64,000 nt of DNA from Photobacterium leiognathi (GTDB lineage Bacteria; Pseudomonadota; Gammaproteobacteria; Enterobacterales; Vibrionaceae). How positions within the stretch are numbered: the first letter of the stretch is position 1; every line of letters starts with the position of its first letter. Below, piece after piece: positions 51,982-61,935 of the stretch. Made by a program: the position numbers and the translations under genes. The notes beneath the pieces are model-generated. The model was not told the origin of the DNA and did no database searches. It worked only from the letters and a program-made list of their open reading frames with translations. The stretch covers positions 558,001 through 622,000 of the forward strand of contig NZ_CP131601.1 in assembly GCF_030685535.1 (NCBI RefSeq), read 5' to 3'.

Positions 51982-53547
51982 TTATGAAATCCAAATTAAG
52001 CGGTTAGTTCCGGCATTTTGAGCACTCACTAAGGCTTTTTCTGTACGTTCAATAACGGCGTGATGATCATCATTTCCTTCAAACAATGTAGCGCCAATGG
52101 AGACTGAAACCGAAATATTTTTATCTTTAAACCGAAATGGTAAACGGCTTATGGCTTCTCGGATCTTAGTTAGGAGATGTTTTCTACGTTGTTCATCACT
52201 ATCAGGCATGAGCAGCATAAAGTTATCACCGCTCACTCGCGCTAAACAGTCGGTATCACTTAAACATTGCTGAATAGATTTTGCGATAATTTTAAGTGCC
52301 TTATCACAAGCGAGATGACCAAAGTTATCATTAATTGTGGCAAAGTTATCAATATCGATCAGCGCAACCGCTAACGGGTGTTGGTAGCGTAACCAGTTAC
52401 GGTATTCATGTTCAATGCGATCCATAAATGCACTGCGGTTATACACTTGAGTAAGAGAATCACGCAGCATGCTTTTTTCTTGATCTTGCAAACGTTGGCG
52501 ATAGTGATGTGTTTGTTCGATAAGTTGCTGAATTTGATTCTCGTTGTGCTGAAGTTGCTCTATTAGTGCTTGTTCACGCTCTTTTAGGGCAATATTACGC
52601 TCTACAATGCTATCTAATTCTTGTGCGACAGATGTGAGTTCTGGGCTCGCTTTTTTAAGGCTTTGATTCGTGTTTATCTCGGTTTTAAGTTGTTGTGATA
52701 CTTGCGATAACTCACTGTCTAACTCTCCTCGGTGCTGGTGGATCACCAAAGATTTACCTGCTGTTTGATTGGTGTTTTTTTGTAGTTCAGCTAAATCACC
52801 ATTGATATTGTTTAAAAATGTTTGTGATGCTTGGCGCTCGTATAACGTGGCATCCAAAATTAAACGCAGCACTTGGAATTGTAGTGTTGCTAGCTTTTCA
52901 GTATCAATATCGTTAGTTAGCTGATTTTTTATCTCTTGCAGTTTGTCGCCATACTCACCATTAAAATCGAGCTCTGTGATCAAATATTGCAGTTCGGAGA
53001 TTAATTCAAGCTGATGAGTCGATGTTGGCTCAGCTTGGTGTTGTGCCAATTGCGGTACTTTATTGGCAGAGACCAATTTGATCGTACGCTCATAGAGTTC
53101 AACAATACGCAAAATACGTAAGTGATTATCGAGTAATAGATCAGAATCATGGGAAAGAACCGCACGAAGATCACGACGTAGTTGTACGGGAAGATCACGA
53201 TAACGGGATAAGGTTTCACCTGCTTGATGGATTTTCTGATCTAAACGAAGATTTTGCTTATGAATAATATCGGCTTGTTGAGTGACTAAACGCTCAACAA
53301 TGGCAAGACGTGGAATAAGTTTACTGATGTCTGTTGGTTGTTCGAGTTCATGGCTGATGCTTTGTAAGCGCTCATCAAGCTCTTTATTGATGCCACGACA
53401 AGCGATGACCAAACGTGTGATCAGACGTTTTAAGATAACGATTTCACGCCGTGATTTTAAAGAGGCATCACGGTAAGAAAGTTGAGCTTGATCTAAACGT
53501 TGCTTCAAACTACTCACTTCAGAAACAACGGCATTAATATCTGTCAC
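51982..53547 (-). CDS. Coiled-coil protein with degenerate GGDEF domain
   Basis: 521 residues. About 360 residues of charged, heptad-rich helices (no membrane segment or signal peptide) lead to a GGDEF domain: RDSLTQVYNRSAF, ALIDIDNFATINDNFGH (first metal aspartates kept), then RVSGDNFMLLMP where GGDEF is SGDNF, and SVSIGATLF. The glutamate needed for cyclisation is Asn and no RxxD inhibitory site is obvious. Cyclic-di-GMP synthesis is therefore doubtful; nucleotide binding or scaffolding is possible. Next to a second degenerate GGDEF protein on the same strand. Confidence 0.85.
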   Translation of the reverse strand: MTDINAVVSEVSSLKQRLDQAQLSYRDASLKSRREIVILKRLITRLVIACRGINKELDERLQSISHELEQPTDISKLIPRLAIVERLVTQQADIIHKQNLRLDQKIHQAGETLSRYRDLPVQLRRDLRAVLSHDSDLLLDNHLRILRIVELYERTIKLVSANKVPQLAQHQAEPTSTHQLELISELQYLITELDFNGEYGDKLQEIKNQLTNDIDTEKLATLQFQVLRLILDATLYERQASQTFLNNINGDLAELQKNTNQTAGKSLVIHQHRGELDSELSQVSQQLKTEINTNQSLKKASPELTSVAQELDSIVERNIALKEREQALIEQLQHNENQIQQLIEQTHHYRQRLQDQEKSMLRDSLTQVYNRSAFMDRIEHEYRNWLRYQHPLAVALIDIDNFATINDNFGHLACDKALKIIAKSIQQCLSDTDCLARVSGDNFMLLMPDSDEQRRKHLLTKIREAISRLPFRFKDKNISVSVSIGATLFEGNDDHHAVIERTEKALVSAQNAGTNRLIWIS

Positions 53548-53673
53548 AGGTTACACATTCATACAATTACAATTAATATCCCTATCATATCTAAGCTTTT
53601 TAATTTTTAATCAATGTCTTAGATTTCTTCTTATCTGGTTTATTATCGACACCGAAAAAAAAGCCTGAACAAA

Positions 53674-55971
53674 TTAACTTACCTTTGTGTCAGTACTGTG
53701 ATCATTATTCCAGATAATTTCTGCTTTTGATGAACTACGTACTTTAACTAACCCTTTGTCGATACCTTCAATACAAGAGCGACGAATATCCCCGCAGACG
53801 AAACTTGCAGCAGGTGCAGCATCAATGGCACATAAATGCACCCAGTGGCTGCCAGGATCTGTGTCATTCATATTCAGGCCTGCATTCACAGCCATTAATA
53901 AAATATCAATCAGCTCTTGGTCGTTAATCGCAGTGTATGCTCTTGGCAAGAATGGATACTCAGCCATACCAACCTGAATAGAGTTATTGAGGTTGTTTTT
54001 CAAGGTGTAGTTATCGACTAGCTGCTGTAATGAATCAGCCAGCTGTTTTGGATCGCAACTTAAGCGGGCGTTCGGCTCAATGTAGAGGAACATCGCATCA
54101 GAGAAGTGATAGATCCTGGCAGGTTCTAATACTTGCTCTTTTAAGTAAGAGCCAAACGCTTTTTCCGCATCAAGCCCTTGCTTATAGCCTTGTTCTAAAT
54201 AAATACGCTTTAAGAACGTTGCTTCAAAAAGCGCGAAACGTAAGCGGTCACTTAGTGGTTCATTGATGATTTCCCCTAAGTGCCATTGTTCGAAGTTAGC
54301 ACTACTTTGTTGCAGTGAGTTAGCTAAACGGGCGTTGAGCATACGTAAGTTACGTAAACCACTACGAGGGTGGGTGTAGTAGTCTACTCGTAACTGTGAC
54401 AGCTGCTCTTTTAGCTGTTTTGATATATGTTGACGACGGAGTAGAAGTAGTAGCATCACTGCAAGTAAGCCAATCAGCACCATAGAGACTTTTTGCTGCT
54501 TATACAGTGCTTTCTCGCTCTCAAATTGTTCACGTTCCATCTCTTCGAGTTTCAGTGAACGCTCCATCATTTTTTGCTGCTGCTTAAATACTTCAACATT
54601 ACTTTTGGCAATACTTTCTTGTTTGCTGGCGTAAAGTTGTTCGTAACGACGCTGGCTTAAAAGGGCATTGTAATAATCGTTCTGCTTTTCAAAAGCTTCC
54701 GATAGGATAGATTCACCCATCAGTTGTAGCTTGATAGCACCTATACGGCTTGCGGAAATTAATCCTGCTTGAAGTGATGTAACAGCATTATCGAGCTTAT
54801 TTTCAGCCAGCTCTAGTTGACCTTGTAAAATCTGGCTTTCAGCAACAATCTTCTCATTACCACTTTGTTGCGCCAAATTACGGGCTTGAACAATATATTG
54901 CTCAGCCTTGGTGTAGTTATACAAATGCAGGTAAACACGAGCAATGTTCAAGCGTAACCGTGCTGAACGAACCTCGTGTTGAAGCTGGTTTTCCTGATCT
55001 AAAGCATTGAAATAATGCACTAATGCTAGGTTGTAACGCCCTTGTTGCTCATAGATAGAAGCAATTAAAGTCAGGGTTTTTGCTAGCTGTTGGCTACGCT
55101 TGTAACGCTCGAAAAACTCACCAGCTTGGGTCGCGTGATCTAACGCTTTGTCATAGACTTTTCGCTCATCAAATAGCTCGGCTAAGTAGTAGTTAGCTTG
55201 CGCGATTTGTCCTTGGTCATCGGTTTCAACCGCTAGCCAATAGCCACTGAGTAAGCGATCCAACGCCATATCATAATGATGATGTTTTAAGTAATGCTGA
55301 CCTAGTTTTAATTGGTAGTTAATCAATTCATCTTGATCATCAAGAGCAACCAAATAGCCTTTCGCTTTGATGTAGAGCTTTTCAGCTTTTTCATCGGCAC
55401 CAATGTTTGACTCAATATTGGCGCGTAGCATTAATGCGCGGTATTTAAGTACTTGAAGTTGTTTAGTCAGTTTTAGTGATGGGGCTTTACGACTTTCTTT
55501 TTCGATGCTGTCGAGCATCTTTAATGCAGTGGCACTATTACGCAGATTTTCCCAATAGAATTCCGCCAGTAATAAACGGCTTTCGTAAAGAGGGTAAATA
55601 AGGCCATTATCACTCGCAATTTGTTCAGCTTTTTTGACCACTGAAATAGCTTGCTCAGAGCGATGCAAAATAGATAGCGCTTTTGCTTGAATTTGGAGTG
55701 CATTAACCGTGTTCAACGGGGTGCGAATAGTGTGATCGCTCTCTTCATTAATATGAACACGAGCAGGATCTTGAGGTTTACTTAGACGGCGTTGACTGAG
55801 GTATTTTTCAGTAAGCGAAAGGGCACGCTCTGGCTGACTTAATAGTAAACCATTGGCCTCGGAAAGCATTGGGACAGTGTAGACTTTTGCTTGTAGGCTG
55901 AAAGAAAGTGAGCATAAAACGAGACCAGTACAAAGCAAACGGCGAAAAAACATATCATCCCAAGACTGCAA
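53674..55971 (-). CDS. TPR membrane protein with vestigial GGDEF domain
   Basis: 765 residues. Signal peptide (about 1-28), a periplasmic array of tetratricopeptide helices (about 60-460), a coiled coil, one membrane helix at about 499-515 (VSMVLIGLLAVMLLLLL) and a cytoplasmic domain of about 250 residues. That domain keeps the outline of a GGDEF fold: YYTHPRSGLRNLRMLNARL stands for DxLTGLxNRR, HFSDAMFLYIEP for the GGDEF loop, and IQVGMAEYPFLP for the SIGIA strand. Active-site residues are lost. A receptor signalling by protein contact is a plausible reading. Confidence 0.75.
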   Translation of the reverse strand: MQSWDDMFFRRLLCTGLVLCSLSFSLQAKVYTVPMLSEANGLLLSQPERALSLTEKYLSQRRLSKPQDPARVHINEESDHTIRTPLNTVNALQIQAKALSILHRSEQAISVVKKAEQIASDNGLIYPLYESRLLLAEFYWENLRNSATALKMLDSIEKESRKAPSLKLTKQLQVLKYRALMLRANIESNIGADEKAEKLYIKAKGYLVALDDQDELINYQLKLGQHYLKHHHYDMALDRLLSGYWLAVETDDQGQIAQANYYLAELFDERKVYDKALDHATQAGEFFERYKRSQQLAKTLTLIASIYEQQGRYNLALVHYFNALDQENQLQHEVRSARLRLNIARVYLHLYNYTKAEQYIVQARNLAQQSGNEKIVAESQILQGQLELAENKLDNAVTSLQAGLISASRIGAIKLQLMGESILSEAFEKQNDYYNALLSQRRYEQLYASKQESIAKSNVEVFKQQQKMMERSLKLEEMEREQFESEKALYKQQKVSMVLIGLLAVMLLLLLRRQHISKQLKEQLSQLRVDYYTHPRSGLRNLRMLNARLANSLQQSSANFEQWHLGEIINEPLSDRLRFALFEATFLKRIYLEQGYKQGLDAEKAFGSYLKEQVLEPARIYHFSDAMFLYIEPNARLSCDPKQLADSLQQLVDNYTLKNNLNNSIQVGMAEYPFLPRAYTAINDQELIDILLMAVNAGLNMNDTDPGSHWVHLCAIDAAPAASFVCGDIRRSCIEGIDKGLVKVRSSSKAEIIWNNDHSTDTKVS

Positions 55972-56068
55972 AAAACGAATAGTGTTGATTTTACTGGCTT
56001 AAGGCATCAAGTCCAGCAAAGTAAACTTTTTTGCTGGACTTAATGTTGTTTTCGCTATCGAGGTCGAA

Positions 56069-56917
56069 TTACTGACGAGCTAAGCGGAAGTTATCACTAG
56101 GAGATTTACCCATATTTGTGCGATATGGGTTGATATCTAAGCCACCACGGCGAGTATAACGTGCATAAACCGTCAATAATTCTGGTTTACAGTATTTCAT
56201 GATGTCGCTGAAAATACGTTCTACACATTGCTCGTGGAACTCGTTGTGATTACGGAACGAGATGATATAGCGCAATAGTTTTTCACGATTAATACGCTTG
56301 CCTTTGTAAGCAATACGCACGCTACCCCAATCCGGCTGGCTAGTGATCAAGCAGTTAGATTTTAGTAGGTGGCTGTGTAGGATTTCTTCCACTTCTTCAT
56401 CTTCAACACCGCCTTCAAGTAGTGCTGGGTTGAAGCTGTAATCGTCAATTTCAATATCTTGATCGTCAATACAAGCGCCAAAGAAATTCACAATAGGCTG
56501 CTCACTGAAATCTTCAAGTGGTTGAATGGTGACATCAACATTTGCACCTGCACAGCGAGACAAATCGATTTGTAGTGTGTCTGCAATATCTTGCCAGCTT
56601 TCAAAACGCGTTTGGTTGAAGCTGTTGAGATACAGTTTAAATGATTTTGACTCGATAAGATTTGGGCTTGATGCAGGTAGACGCACTTCACCAATAGCAA
56701 CTTGCGGTAACCCTTTACTGTTTAGCCAAGACAATTCGTACAACGTCCAAATATCATAGCCAGTGAATGGGAGTGCATCATCACTGATATTAAGATCGGT
56801 ACGGTTTAGACTTCTTGGCACTGCTTGTAGTAGCGATGGATCGTACTGATCTTTATACTCAGTGGTTTTACCAAGGGTTAAACCTGCTAATTCTTTAGCG
56901 TCTTTATATTTACTCAT
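56069..56917 (-). CDS. queF: NADPH-dependent 7-cyano-7-deazaguanine reductase QueF
   Basis: Reduces preQ0 to preQ1 in queuosine synthesis. The long (type II) form, 282 residues as E. coli QueF. The catalytic cysteine is Cys189 in [15 protein letters not shown], with the general acid Asp196; NADPH motif [13 protein letters not shown] at about 89-101. Divergent from syd, as in E. coli. Confidence 0.95.
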   Translation of the reverse strand: MSKYKDAKELAGLTLGKTTEYKDQYDPSLLQAVPRSLNRTDLNISDDALPFTGYDIWTLYELSWLNSKGLPQVAIGEVRLPASSPNLIESKSFKLYLNSFNQTRFESWQDIADTLQIDLSRCAGANVDVTIQPLEDFSEQPIVNFFGACIDDQDIEIDDYSFNPALLEGGVEDEEVEEILHSHLLKSNCLITSQPDWGSVRIAYKGKRINREKLLRYIISFRNHNEFHEQCVERIFSDIMKYCKPELLTVYARYTRRGGLDINPYRTNMGKSPSDNFRLARQ

Positions 56918-57006
56918 ACTGTCTATGACACTCTTGGATTAGAATTGATAGTCCGTAAAAACGGTTTTCAAACCTAAAGTTTACTGAATCTTTAATGAGG
57001 TTGCGA

Positions 57007-57561
57007 ATGAATCATCTAGTTACCCGTGCTTTATCTGATTTTTCTTCTCGTTATTTGCAAGTATGGTGTGATGCAGATCGCGGTTTTCCAGAAAGTCATG
57101 ATCTTGTTGGCTTAGATTCACCGTGCGTTGTTCATGACTCTGGCGATGCTGTGACATGGAAACCTGAGCTAAGAAATCCAATGGGACGCTTAGACGGGGT
57201 TGAAAAAGGCATTGAACTGACATTGCATGACGATATTCATGCGTTTTACTGTTCACAGTTTAGTGGTGATATGCAGGCGAAATTTGGCGAGATTGAATTA
57301 GATCTTCTCCAAGCATTTAATGAAGAAGATATTGACCGCCTTCAACAAAATATTTTGGGCCACTTAGTAACGCAGCGTCGTTTAAAGTTAAAACCAACAG
57401 TATTTATTGCAGCATTAGAAGCTGAATTTGAAGTGATCTCTATCTGTAATTTAACGGGTAATGTACTGCTTGAAACATTGGGTAAAGATGTACGAAAAGT
57501 GCTTGCTGAAAGCGTGGAGCAATTTTTAACGCAATTGCAACCAGTGCTTATCGAGGAATAA
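57007..57561 (+). CDS. syd: SecY-interacting protein Syd
   Basis: Peripheral membrane protein that binds SecY and may proofread SecYEG assembly. 184 residues from ATG 57007 (GAGG six bases upstream); an in-frame ATG at 56995 lies inside the ribosome site. A Syd N-terminus and GMECTLHDDIHAFYC-like central block (here GIELTLHDDIHAFYCSQ) are present. In E. coli syd flanks csrB, matching the csrB array downstream here. Confidence 0.92.
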   Translation: MNHLVTRALSDFSSRYLQVWCDADRGFPESHDLVGLDSPCVVHDSGDAVTWKPELRNPMGRLDGVEKGIELTLHDDIHAFYCSQFSGDMQAKFGEIELDLLQAFNEEDIDRLQQNILGHLVTQRRLKLKPTVFIAALEAEFEVISICNLTGNVLLETLGKDVRKVLAESVEQFLTQLQPVLIEE

Positions 57562-57565
57562 AAAC

Positions 57566-58342
57566 GTGTACGTTGTTGAGTTACAGTTTGAGTGTTTTGA
57601 TAATACGACCTTATCTCGTGTTGATCGTGCGATTAATGGTTTGATGGATGACTTGCGTTACAACGGTCAGGTGTTAGGGCGTGAGTTTCCAATTACGATT
57701 GATGACGGGATTTTTCGTGTACGTGCCGTATGCCCTGAAAAAGACAGTCTGCATCCTAAATTTAATAGCCCACAGGTAACCCGTTGTTTTGAGTTGCTCA
57801 GTGATGCTTGTTTATTAGCACCGAAAATTAAAGTGCTAGGTGTTGATTTAAATTCAGAATCAGTGGCAGAAACTGCGCGTCCTACATGGCAAGTGTTATA
57901 CACTACTTATGTCCACACGTGCTCGCCATTACGTAGTGGTGATTCATTATTGCCGATCCCGTTATATCAAACTCAAGCACCGATTGATGGTGATCATAAA
58001 GCGTTGGTGAAGTGGCAAACAGAATGGCAAGCGTTTGATGAAATTCAAATGGCGAATAAGAGCAAACCAGCGATTGAAATGGCACTACATGAAATTGGTG
58101 ACATTGATAGTGAGCTATTTATACGTGGTAATAAGCTGCGCGAGAATTTAGAGCGCCAGACTCAAGTACCAACCTATTACTATTTATATCGTGTAGGTGG
58201 TGAAAATCTAGAAAGTGAAGCGAGTCGTACTTGTCCTAGTTGTGGTCAGGATTGGCGAGTAGGAGAGCCATTACACGGCTTATTCCATTTTAAGTGTGAT
58301 GATTGTCGCTTGGTTTCAAATCTCTCTTGGAACTTCCAATAG
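57566..58342 (+). CDS. DUF2310 zinc-ribbon protein
   Basis: 258 residues from GTG 57566, four bases after the syd stop, so very likely co-transcribed. The N-terminal part lacks a known catalytic motif; the end carries a zinc ribbon CPSCG...CDDC (about residues 229-250). I recall this as the DUF2310 Zn-ribbon family. Function unknown. Confidence 0.8.
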   Translation: MYVVELQFECFDNTTLSRVDRAINGLMDDLRYNGQVLGREFPITIDDGIFRVRAVCPEKDSLHPKFNSPQVTRCFELLSDACLLAPKIKVLGVDLNSESVAETARPTWQVLYTTYVHTCSPLRSGDSLLPIPLYQTQAPIDGDHKALVKWQTEWQAFDEIQMANKSKPAIEMALHEIGDIDSELFIRGNKLRENLERQTQVPTYYYLYRVGGENLESEASRTCPSCGQDWRVGEPLHGLFHFKCDDCRLVSNLSWNFQ

Positions 58343-58399
58343 CAAAGTACACTAACGGCATTAAAACAAAAGGCTCCGGAGGGCTGTCTCTTATACACA

Positions 58400-58430
58400 A
58401 ATCCCTAAGCCAATGCTTGGGGATTTTTTT
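58400..58430 (+). terminator. Terminator just inside the left end of the IS50-like element
   Basis: AATCCCTAAGC / GCTTGGGGATT around CAAT (one G-T pair), followed by seven T residues. It would stop transcripts entering from DUF2310 before the transposase start. Confidence 0.8.
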
Positions 58431-58483
58431 GAACTAATTTTATGTTTCATGATCTGATCAACTAAGCAATGATAAGGATGATT

Positions 58484-59875
58484 ATGATGACCTATATAGA
58501 ACCAACGCTTTGGGCTCAAAAACAATTCGGTCAAGCCGATCTTAATGACCCAAGACGTACTCAAAGACTCGTTGCTCTAGCTACCTCTCTGGCTGAACAA
58601 CCTGGTATCCCTATCTCAAAACTCATCATCTCCCCAGCCGATATGGAAGGGGCTTATCGCTTTATTCGTAATGACCAAATCAAAGCAGAAGATATTGCAG
58701 AAGCTGGATTCTATGTCACAGCACAAGAAGCTTTAGAGCAACAAACACTGCTTGCATTGGAAGATACCACTTCTCTAAGTTACTCACATCACAGCATACA
58801 AGATACACTCGGGCATTCCAATCAAGGTAATCGACACCGAGCAATGTTCGTTCATTCAACATTGCTTTTTGCTCCCGAAACTCACACTGTAGTTGGTTTA
58901 ATCGAACAACAACGCTGGACCCGAGATATTGAAAAACGTGGTCAAAGACACCAGCACGCAACTCGACCATACAAAGAAAAAGAAAGTTATAAATGGGAAC
59001 AAGCATCTCGCCATGTTGCAGAGCGACTAGGCGAGAAAATGTCAGAGGTTATTTCTGTATGTGATAGAGAAGCCGATTTATTCGAGTACCTCACTTACAA
59101 GCACGAGCAACAACAACGATTTATCGTTCGCTCAATGCAAAGTCGCTGTATCGAGGAGCATGATAATCGTCTTTATGACTACGCTTCCAAGTTGTTATCA
59201 GCATGAAGCAAAGAGCTAAAAATACCGCAAAAAGGCGGTCGTAAGTCTCGCACGGCTCATCTAGACATCAAATATGCTCCCGTGACACTTAAGTCTCCCG
59301 CTAATAAAAAAGAGTTCGATAATATCTCTCTCTACTATGTTGGATGTATAGAGCAAGGTGAGAGTGACGACAAGCTCGCATGGCATTTACTGACATCAGA
59401 GCCTGTAACGAACAAAGAGGAAGCACTTAACATCGTCAGTTATTATGAGCGTCGTTGGCTGATAGAAGATTTTCACAAGGTTTGGAAAAGTGAAGGCACG
59501 CAAGTTGAACAACTGAGAATGCAAAGTAAAGATAACTTAGAAAGGCTCAGTGTTATTTTGGCATTTATTGCTACTCGTTTACTCCAGTTAAGATTTATGA
59601 ACGAATCTAAAGAGTTATCTAGTAGCTGTTGTGAACGGGTGTTAAAAGGTAAAGCGTGGAAGCTTATGTGGTTAAAATTGGAGAAGAAAAAGCTGCCCAA
59701 AGAAGCACCAAATATATCGTGGGCTTACAAAAGTATTGCACGGTTAGGTGGTTGGAAAGATACCAAGCGGACGGGTCGCGCTTCTGTAAAGACATTATGG
59801 CAAGGATGGTTTAGGTTACAAACCATCCTTGAAGGATATGAACTAGCTAAGTCTCTTGAACACAATGACTTGTGA
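58484..59875 (+). pseudogene. IS50-like transposase interrupted by a TGA codon
   Basis: IS4-family DDE transposase in one frame of 463 codons, broken by TGA at 59204-59206. The N-terminal part has LALEDTTSLSY (first Asp) and VCDREADLFEYL (second Asp); the part after the stop has YYERRWLIEDFHKVWKSEG, the YREK motif with the catalytic Glu. Reading continues in the same frame across the stop (SA-stop-SKELKIPQKGG), so a single substitution such as CGA to TGA explains it. AAGGAT precedes ATG 58484. Truncation removes the Glu, so the enzyme should be dead unless the stop is read through. Confidence 0.88.
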
Positions 59876-59903
59876 TCAAGAGACAGCCGGAGGGAGCCTT
59901 TTA

Positions 59904-60176
59904 TTATTGTTGTGCTTCTAATCTTGCTAAGCGCTCAGATAGGGCTGTGACTTGTTGCTCCAATTGTGCAATGCGCTCATCTGCGGTTAATGTTTTGGTT
60001 TGCTTTTCAATTGTCGGTACTTTTGCGTTTTTCTTCCATGCTTGCAGTGCTTTAATAATCACAGGAATTGGCAGGGGATTAGATAATCGTGCTTTGATCA
60101 GTGCAACAGAAGGCTCTTTACCTTCGGTTGTTAATGCTGCAATGACACTTTCTAATTCTTGAGTGATTGTCGACAT
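59904..60176 (-). CDS. Small coiled-coil hypothetical protein
   Basis: 90 residues. An N-terminal helical region (MSTITQELESVIAALTTEGKEPSVALIKARL) resembles the winged-helix start of KfrA-like DNA-binding proteins, and the last 25 residues form a strong coiled coil (RIAQLEQQVTALSERLARLEAQ). Function unknown. Its terminator was shared with DUF2310 before the IS50-like insertion. Confidence 0.75.
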   Translation of the reverse strand: MSTITQELESVIAALTTEGKEPSVALIKARLSNPLPIPVIIKALQAWKKNAKVPTIEKQTKTLTADERIAQLEQQVTALSERLARLEAQQ

Positions 60177-60206
60177 TCTTTTTGTATCCTACATCTATAA
60201 CCGCAT

Positions 60207-60437
60207 TTACTTTCTTAGTAATGCATCGAGTTGATCTATTACCTCACACCAATCTGCATCTTGCTCTTGGCACTCTTGAATAAATCGGCGTTGTACCTTT
60301 GAGAAAAAAGGTGCCTCAGTTATATGTTGTTGCTGAGACAGCTGATGCTGAGTGATAAACACTTGTATAAATTCATCAGAGTTATTTAGCCCTAATTGAC
60401 TAAATAGATTGGATAAATTGTGCTGGAATGGCTCCAT
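60207..60437 (-). CDS. DUF2789 family small protein
   Basis: 76 residues with LFSQLGLNNSDEFIQVFI, then EAPFFSKVQRRFIQECQEQDADWCEVIDQLDALLR, matching my recollection of DUF2789 (dimeric helical protein; role unknown). In E. coli this slot next to csrB is held by yqcC, which this protein does not resemble. It is upstream of, and in line with, the 90-residue gene. Confidence 0.8.
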   Translation of the reverse strand: MEPFQHNLSNLFSQLGLNNSDEFIQVFITQHQLSQQQHITEAPFFSKVQRRFIQECQEQDADWCEVIDQLDALLRK

Positions 60438-60515
60438 GAGCAGTTCCTTATCATCATGACTTAGATACTAAGCAAAGTATAGTGCATTCCTATTGTCTTT
60501 TTTGACTCTTGGCTT

Positions 60516-60533
60516 TGTGAGAGATCTCTTACA
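60516..60533. promoter_or_regulatory. GacA/UvrY/VarA-type palindrome upstream of csrB copy 1
   Basis: TGTGAGAGATCTCTTACA, one mismatch from the perfect palindrome TGTAAG-N6-CTTACA. Its centre is about 177 bp upstream of the predicted RNA start. Confidence 0.85.
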
Positions 60534-60700
60534 AAGGTGTAAGATAAATCGATTACATGTTTAGTTGATTTCTTTGTTATTAACGATAAGTTAATGATTT
60601 ATATTGATTCTAATAGCGTTGGTATTTATAGAATCTCATTATTTTATAAACTATTGGTTTGGGTAGATTGTTTAAAATAACCAATAGCGTAATCTTATTG

Positions 60701-61086
60701 GTGTCGGAAGGAGCTGACAGAACGGAACAGGAATTGACTACAGGATGTAGTGTCTCAGGATGAGAAGTTGGTGAACTAGGATGGTTTATCAAACAAGGAT
60801 TGTGAAGGGACACCGTAGGATACGGTAAGGTAAATAGGATATTTACCAGTCAGGATGACAGATGGAACACTTCAGGACGAAGTAAAGGACACCTCCAGGA
60901 AGGAGAAGAGAGTCAGAACAGGATGTGATGACGGGTTAGGATAACCAAAGGAACAACTTCAGGACGAAGTATAAGGACAATGCTGAAGGAAACAGCAGTC
61001 AAAGGAATGAGGCAGGGAGCACTATAGTAGCGGGAATGCTGCAAGTAAGACCTAAGGGCGCAACGAAAGTTGCGCCCTCTCTTTTT
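60701..61086 (+). ncRNA. csrB: CsrB-family regulatory RNA, copy 1
   Basis: About 386 nt. At least 25 GGA motifs, many presented in hairpin loops (ACTTC-AGGAC-GAAGT, CCGTAGGATACGG, TCTCAGGATGAGA, GGTTAGGATAACC), the CsrA-binding signature. It ends in GGGCGCAAC-GAAA-GTTGCGCCC plus U-run. Start set by -10 TAATCT at 60690-60695. CsrB RNAs sequester CsrA and so control carbon use, motility and, in vibrios, quorum sensing. The locus beside syd is the csrB locus of E. coli. Confidence 0.93.
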
Positions 61087-61231
61087 ATTTGAAGAAAAAT
61101 ATCTTTATTGATTCCCCCACCTTTATTGTGCTTAAGGTCATTTGTTGTGGCTTTACTGCGCCATTTCCGCAGTGAAAACACCAAATGTAAAAGAATGTGA
61201 AAATATAAGAATCACTAATCTCTAGCTTTCT

Positions 61232-61249
61232 TGTAAGAGATCTCTTACA
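61232..61249. promoter_or_regulatory. GacA/UvrY/VarA-type palindrome upstream of csrB copy 2
   Basis: A perfect TGTAAGAGATCTCTTACA palindrome (20 bp with its flanking T and A), centred about 177 bp before the RNA start. Confidence 0.9.
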
Positions 61250-61417
61250 AAGGCGTGGGAAATATGCATTTTAGGTTTCAAAAATATCTTATATTAAATA
61301 ATTAACATTATGTTTTTATTGTTATTTTATCAATCTTCTCCTTGTGGTTTATTTTTTCTGAAAAATAAATAAATTTAAGGGTGTAGGTTTTTAATGGTGC
61401 ATAACGTAATATTAATG

Positions 61418-61804
61418 GTGTCGGAAGGAACTGACGGAACGGAACAGGAATTGACTACAGGATGTAGTATCTCAGGATGAGAAGTTGGTGAACTAGGATG
61501 GTTTATCAAACAAGGATTGTGAAGGGACATCGTAGGATACGGTAAGGTAAATAGGATATTTACCAGTCAGGATGACAGATGGAACACTTCAGGACGAAGT
61601 AAAGGACACCTCCAGGAAGGAGAAGAGAGTCAGAACAGGATGTGATGACGGGTTAGGATAACCAAAGGAACAACTTCAGGACGAAGTATAAGGACAATGC
61701 TGAAGGAAACGGCAGTCAAAGGAATGAGGCAGGGAGCACTATAGTAGCGGGAATGCTGCAAGTAAGACCTAAGGGCGCGACGAAAGTCGCGCCCGCTCTT
61801 TTTT
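61418..61804 (+). ncRNA. csrB: CsrB-family regulatory RNA, copy 2
   Basis: About 387 nt and nearly identical to copy 1: only a handful of substitutions, among them compensatory changes in the terminator stem (GGGCGCGAC / GTCGCGCCC). Same GGA-loop set. -10 TAATAT precedes GTGTCGG. The two copies share their promoters' layout, so a recent duplication or gene conversion is likely. Confidence 0.93.
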
Positions 61805-61935
61805 CTGCCTTCGAAAAACTTTCCACACGCTTCACCTCCTTCACTTCTATGCGATCGATTTTTTAACATTATTACTATTTTTGGCCTAGATCTGCCTATT
61901 TTATTAGACTTTATGGTCTATTTAGCCATTCATCT

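Larger units (their letters stand above)
58384..59886 (+). mobile_element. IS50-like (IS4 family) insertion sequence
   Basis: 1503 bp with Tn5/IS50-type ends: left CTGTCTCTTATACACAAAT (inward from 58384), right CTGTCTCTTGATCACAAGT (inward from 59886). An 8-bp duplication CCGGAGGG flanks it (58376-58383 and 59887-59894). Rejoining the flanks restores a perfect AAAAGGCTCC / GGAGCCTTTT hairpin, so the element landed in a transcription terminator. It carries its own inward hairpin plus T-run at 58400-58430. Confidence 0.93.

Noticed and set aside
59904..60437. yqcC, expected beside csrB from E. coli.
   Set aside because: The two small genes match DUF2789 and a coiled-coil hypothetical protein, not YqcC.
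60999..61869. Open frames on the minus strand across the csrB copies (about 60999-61184 and 61630-61869).
   Set aside because: They are antisense to structured RNA, lack ribosome sites and do not resemble proteins.
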